Source: Pontiella desulfatans (lineage in GTDB: Bacteria; Verrucomicrobiota; Kiritimatiellia; Kiritimatiellales; Pontiellaceae). From it: DNA of 64,000 nucleotides. The position numbers were made by a program, and so were the translations under genes. The stretch is taken from the NCBI RefSeq assembly GCF_900890425.1, contig NZ_CAAHFG010000001.1, forward strand, positions 434,001 through 498,000, given 5' to 3'. A model generated the notes under the pieces. That model did not search any database. It was given only the letters and a program-made list of their open reading frames with translations, and was not told the origin of the DNA. This document shows positions 62,789 through 64,000 of the stretch, piece after piece. How positions within the stretch are numbered: position 1 is the first letter of the stretch; each line of letters starts with the position of its first letter.

Positions 62789-63193
62789 TTACCAGTCAAC
62801 AATACATTGTCCTCCGGTTAGCTGAAGGCTCTTGGCCGTGTACTCGTGGAATTCAATCCTGACTCCATTAGGATCAGTGGTCCATGCCTGCCATGAGTGA
62901 TCAGCTCCCAGAGACTTATCGCCCGCCTCGTACCCATGATTACGAAGAAGGGCGATCGTTTCATCGATATTATCAACCTGCATGGCGATATGGTTGATGT
63001 TTCCCACGTCCCCTGGGTTGCCTTTAAAGACCTCAATGAAACTGTTCTCCCCAAGATGAATGTAATAGCCAAAGAGTTCGCCGTCTTTAATGAACTCGAA
63101 TCCCCGCTCAAGGTTAAGTCCATTCAAATAGAAGCGGGCAGTGGCATCAAGATCATTGGAATGAATGCAGATGTGAGCAAGTTGAATAATCAT
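62789..63193 (-). CDS. VOC-superfamily (glyoxalase-like) protein
   Basis: 134 residues. QLAHICIHSNDLDATARFYL starts the first beta-alpha-beta-beta-beta unit (His ligand), INHIAMQVDNIDETIALL the second, with SFIEVF and VRIEFHEY giving Glu ligands. Metal-dependent lyase, isomerase or resistance roles occur in this superfamily; substrate unknown. AAGGATAT precedes the ATG. Confidence 0.88.
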   Translation of the reverse strand: MIIQLAHICIHSNDLDATARFYLNGLNLERGFEFIKDGELFGYYIHLGENSFIEVFKGNPGDVGNINHIAMQVDNIDETIALLRNHGYEAGDKSLGADHSWQAWTTDPNGVRIEFHEYTAKSLQLTGGQCIVDW

Positions 63194-63270
63194 AGGTATA
63201 TCCTTTCGGGATCAAGGTAGAAGCCGCTGAATGTGCAAAAATATACTCCACAAGTGAAAGATGCAGATGC

Positions 63271-64000
63271 TCACACGTTGTTACCCGACCATCCTTTGGG
63301 CCACTTGCTTAGTCCCTTGTAGAACATCAGATGCTCGTGATGGGGCTTTACCTTGTCCTCTATCGCCACCATCTCCTCTTCGCTAAGCGGTTTGAACTCC
63401 TGTGCAATTCTGATGTTCTCTTCCAGCTCAGCTATGTTGTCCAGTCCCACAATGATCGTGCTGACCGGAAGGGTTAGTGTGTAGCTCATGGCCTCTTTCA
63501 TTGTGATAATGCCGCCATTTGAAAAGATGCGGTCACGGGCCGGAATCTTCATGCCGATAATGCCCATGTTCTTTTCTACTGCCGTGGGGATCAGTTTTTC
63601 GATGAAGGGATTGTAGTGTTTGTCAGCGGCATTGAGAGCCATCAGCGCACAGTCGAATGGAAACCGCTCGATGATGGTGCGCATAGGATCTGGATCGGCA
63701 TGTCCCGTAATGCCGAGATGGGTTACGATCTTTTCATCACGGGCTTTCTGTAAGGCCTTCAGCACACCATCGTCGGCAAATATCTGATCAATGTTTTCTT
63801 TTCCTCCTCCTTTGATGTTATGGATCTGCCACAGGTCGATGTGGTCGGTCTGGAGATTCTTCAATGACTTCTCCAGCAACCGCATGGAGCCATCGTAGGT
63901 TCGGTCGTGAGTTTTCGTGGCCAAATAGACCTCGTTACGCCGGGTTTTCATAACTTCACCCACATGACGTTCGCTGGTTCCCTGCATCTCAGGAGTTTTC
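63271..64000 (-). CDS. Aldo/keto reductase, 5' end cut by window edge
   Basis: The frame stays open to the right edge (KTPEMQGTS...), so the N-terminal part with catalytic Asp and Tyr is outside. Visible: VYLATKTHDRTYDG (Lys), DLWQIHNIKG (His), THLGITGHADP, VSTIIVGLDN, and a C-terminal tail KPHHEHLMFYKGL. Related in layout to the Tat-exported reductase at 59989, so probably another member of the same cluster. Confidence 0.88.
   Translation of the reverse strand, partial: KTPEMQGTSERHVGEVMKTRRNEVYLATKTHDRTYDGSMRLLEKSLKNLQTDHIDLWQIHNIKGGGKENIDQIFADDGVLKALQKARDEKIVTHLGITGHADPDPMRTIIERFPFDCALMALNAADKHYNPFIEKLIPTAVEKNMGIIGMKIPARDRIFSNGGIITMKEAMSYTLTLPVSTIIVGLDNIAELEENIRIAQEFKPLSEEEMVAIEDKVKPHHEHLMFYKGLSKWPKGWSGNNV

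Overview
The window looks like part of the chromosome of a marine, polysaccharide-degrading bacterium of the PVC superphylum, most likely Kiritimatiellota (Pontiella-like). This is inferred from protein content: several formylglycine sulfatases, many secreted parallel beta-helix proteins, GEVED-repeat giants, a GH95 enzyme, and no SusC/SusD pair. The taxonomy was not tested by any search.

Layout. (1) 1-28.5 kb is a sulfated-polysaccharide utilisation locus, almost entirely on the + strand. A LacI-type regulator fragment sits divergently at the left edge. It is followed by an esterase, four paralogous beta-helix proteins sharing a PYGYxDxxGKG signature, three sulfatases (two exported, one without a signal peptide), a heparinase II/III-like lyase, a GH141-like beta-helix/PDZ protein, a cytoplasmic GH95 and a large C-terminally anchored protein. 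The likely logic is extracellular depolymerisation and desulfation, then intracellular desulfation and GH95 cleavage; a fucose-containing substrate such as fucoidan fits best but is not proven. The locus carries a REP-type Y1 transposase lying between type I restriction-modification remnants, and an exactly delimited 1,000-bp IS630 element that cut the 5' end off one of its genes.

(2) 28.5-29.6 kb is a non-coding stretch packed with palindromic repeats. (3) 29.6-36.5 kb holds housekeeping genes: tyrA-aroA-cmk-plsC, a phd/vapC-type toxin-antitoxin pair overlapping recQ, and tRNA-Leu. (4) 36.6-51.1 kb holds an aldo/keto reductase, two giant GEVED-repeat secreted proteins, a secreted beta-helix protein, a small conserved cytosolic protein and a frameshifted DUF4832 gene.

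(5) 51.1-58.6 kb is an AT-richer accessory island that begins at a tRNA 3'-end fragment. It contains a 1,266-residue protein with a nuclease-like N-terminus plus a 304-residue partner (the best candidate in the window for an undescribed defence-type system), a duplicated small gene family, a DUF6896-like protein and a pRiA4b ORF-3 family protein. (6) 58.6-64 kb holds redox and sugar-oxidation genes: three aldo/keto reductases (one Tat-exported, one cut by the window edge), an SMP-30-like lactonase, a BCP peroxiredoxin and a VOC protein.

A recurring theme is short palindromic repeats of at least three families. Three of these palindromes lie in-frame inside real coding sequences (the transposase itself, the GH95 gene and the anchored protein).
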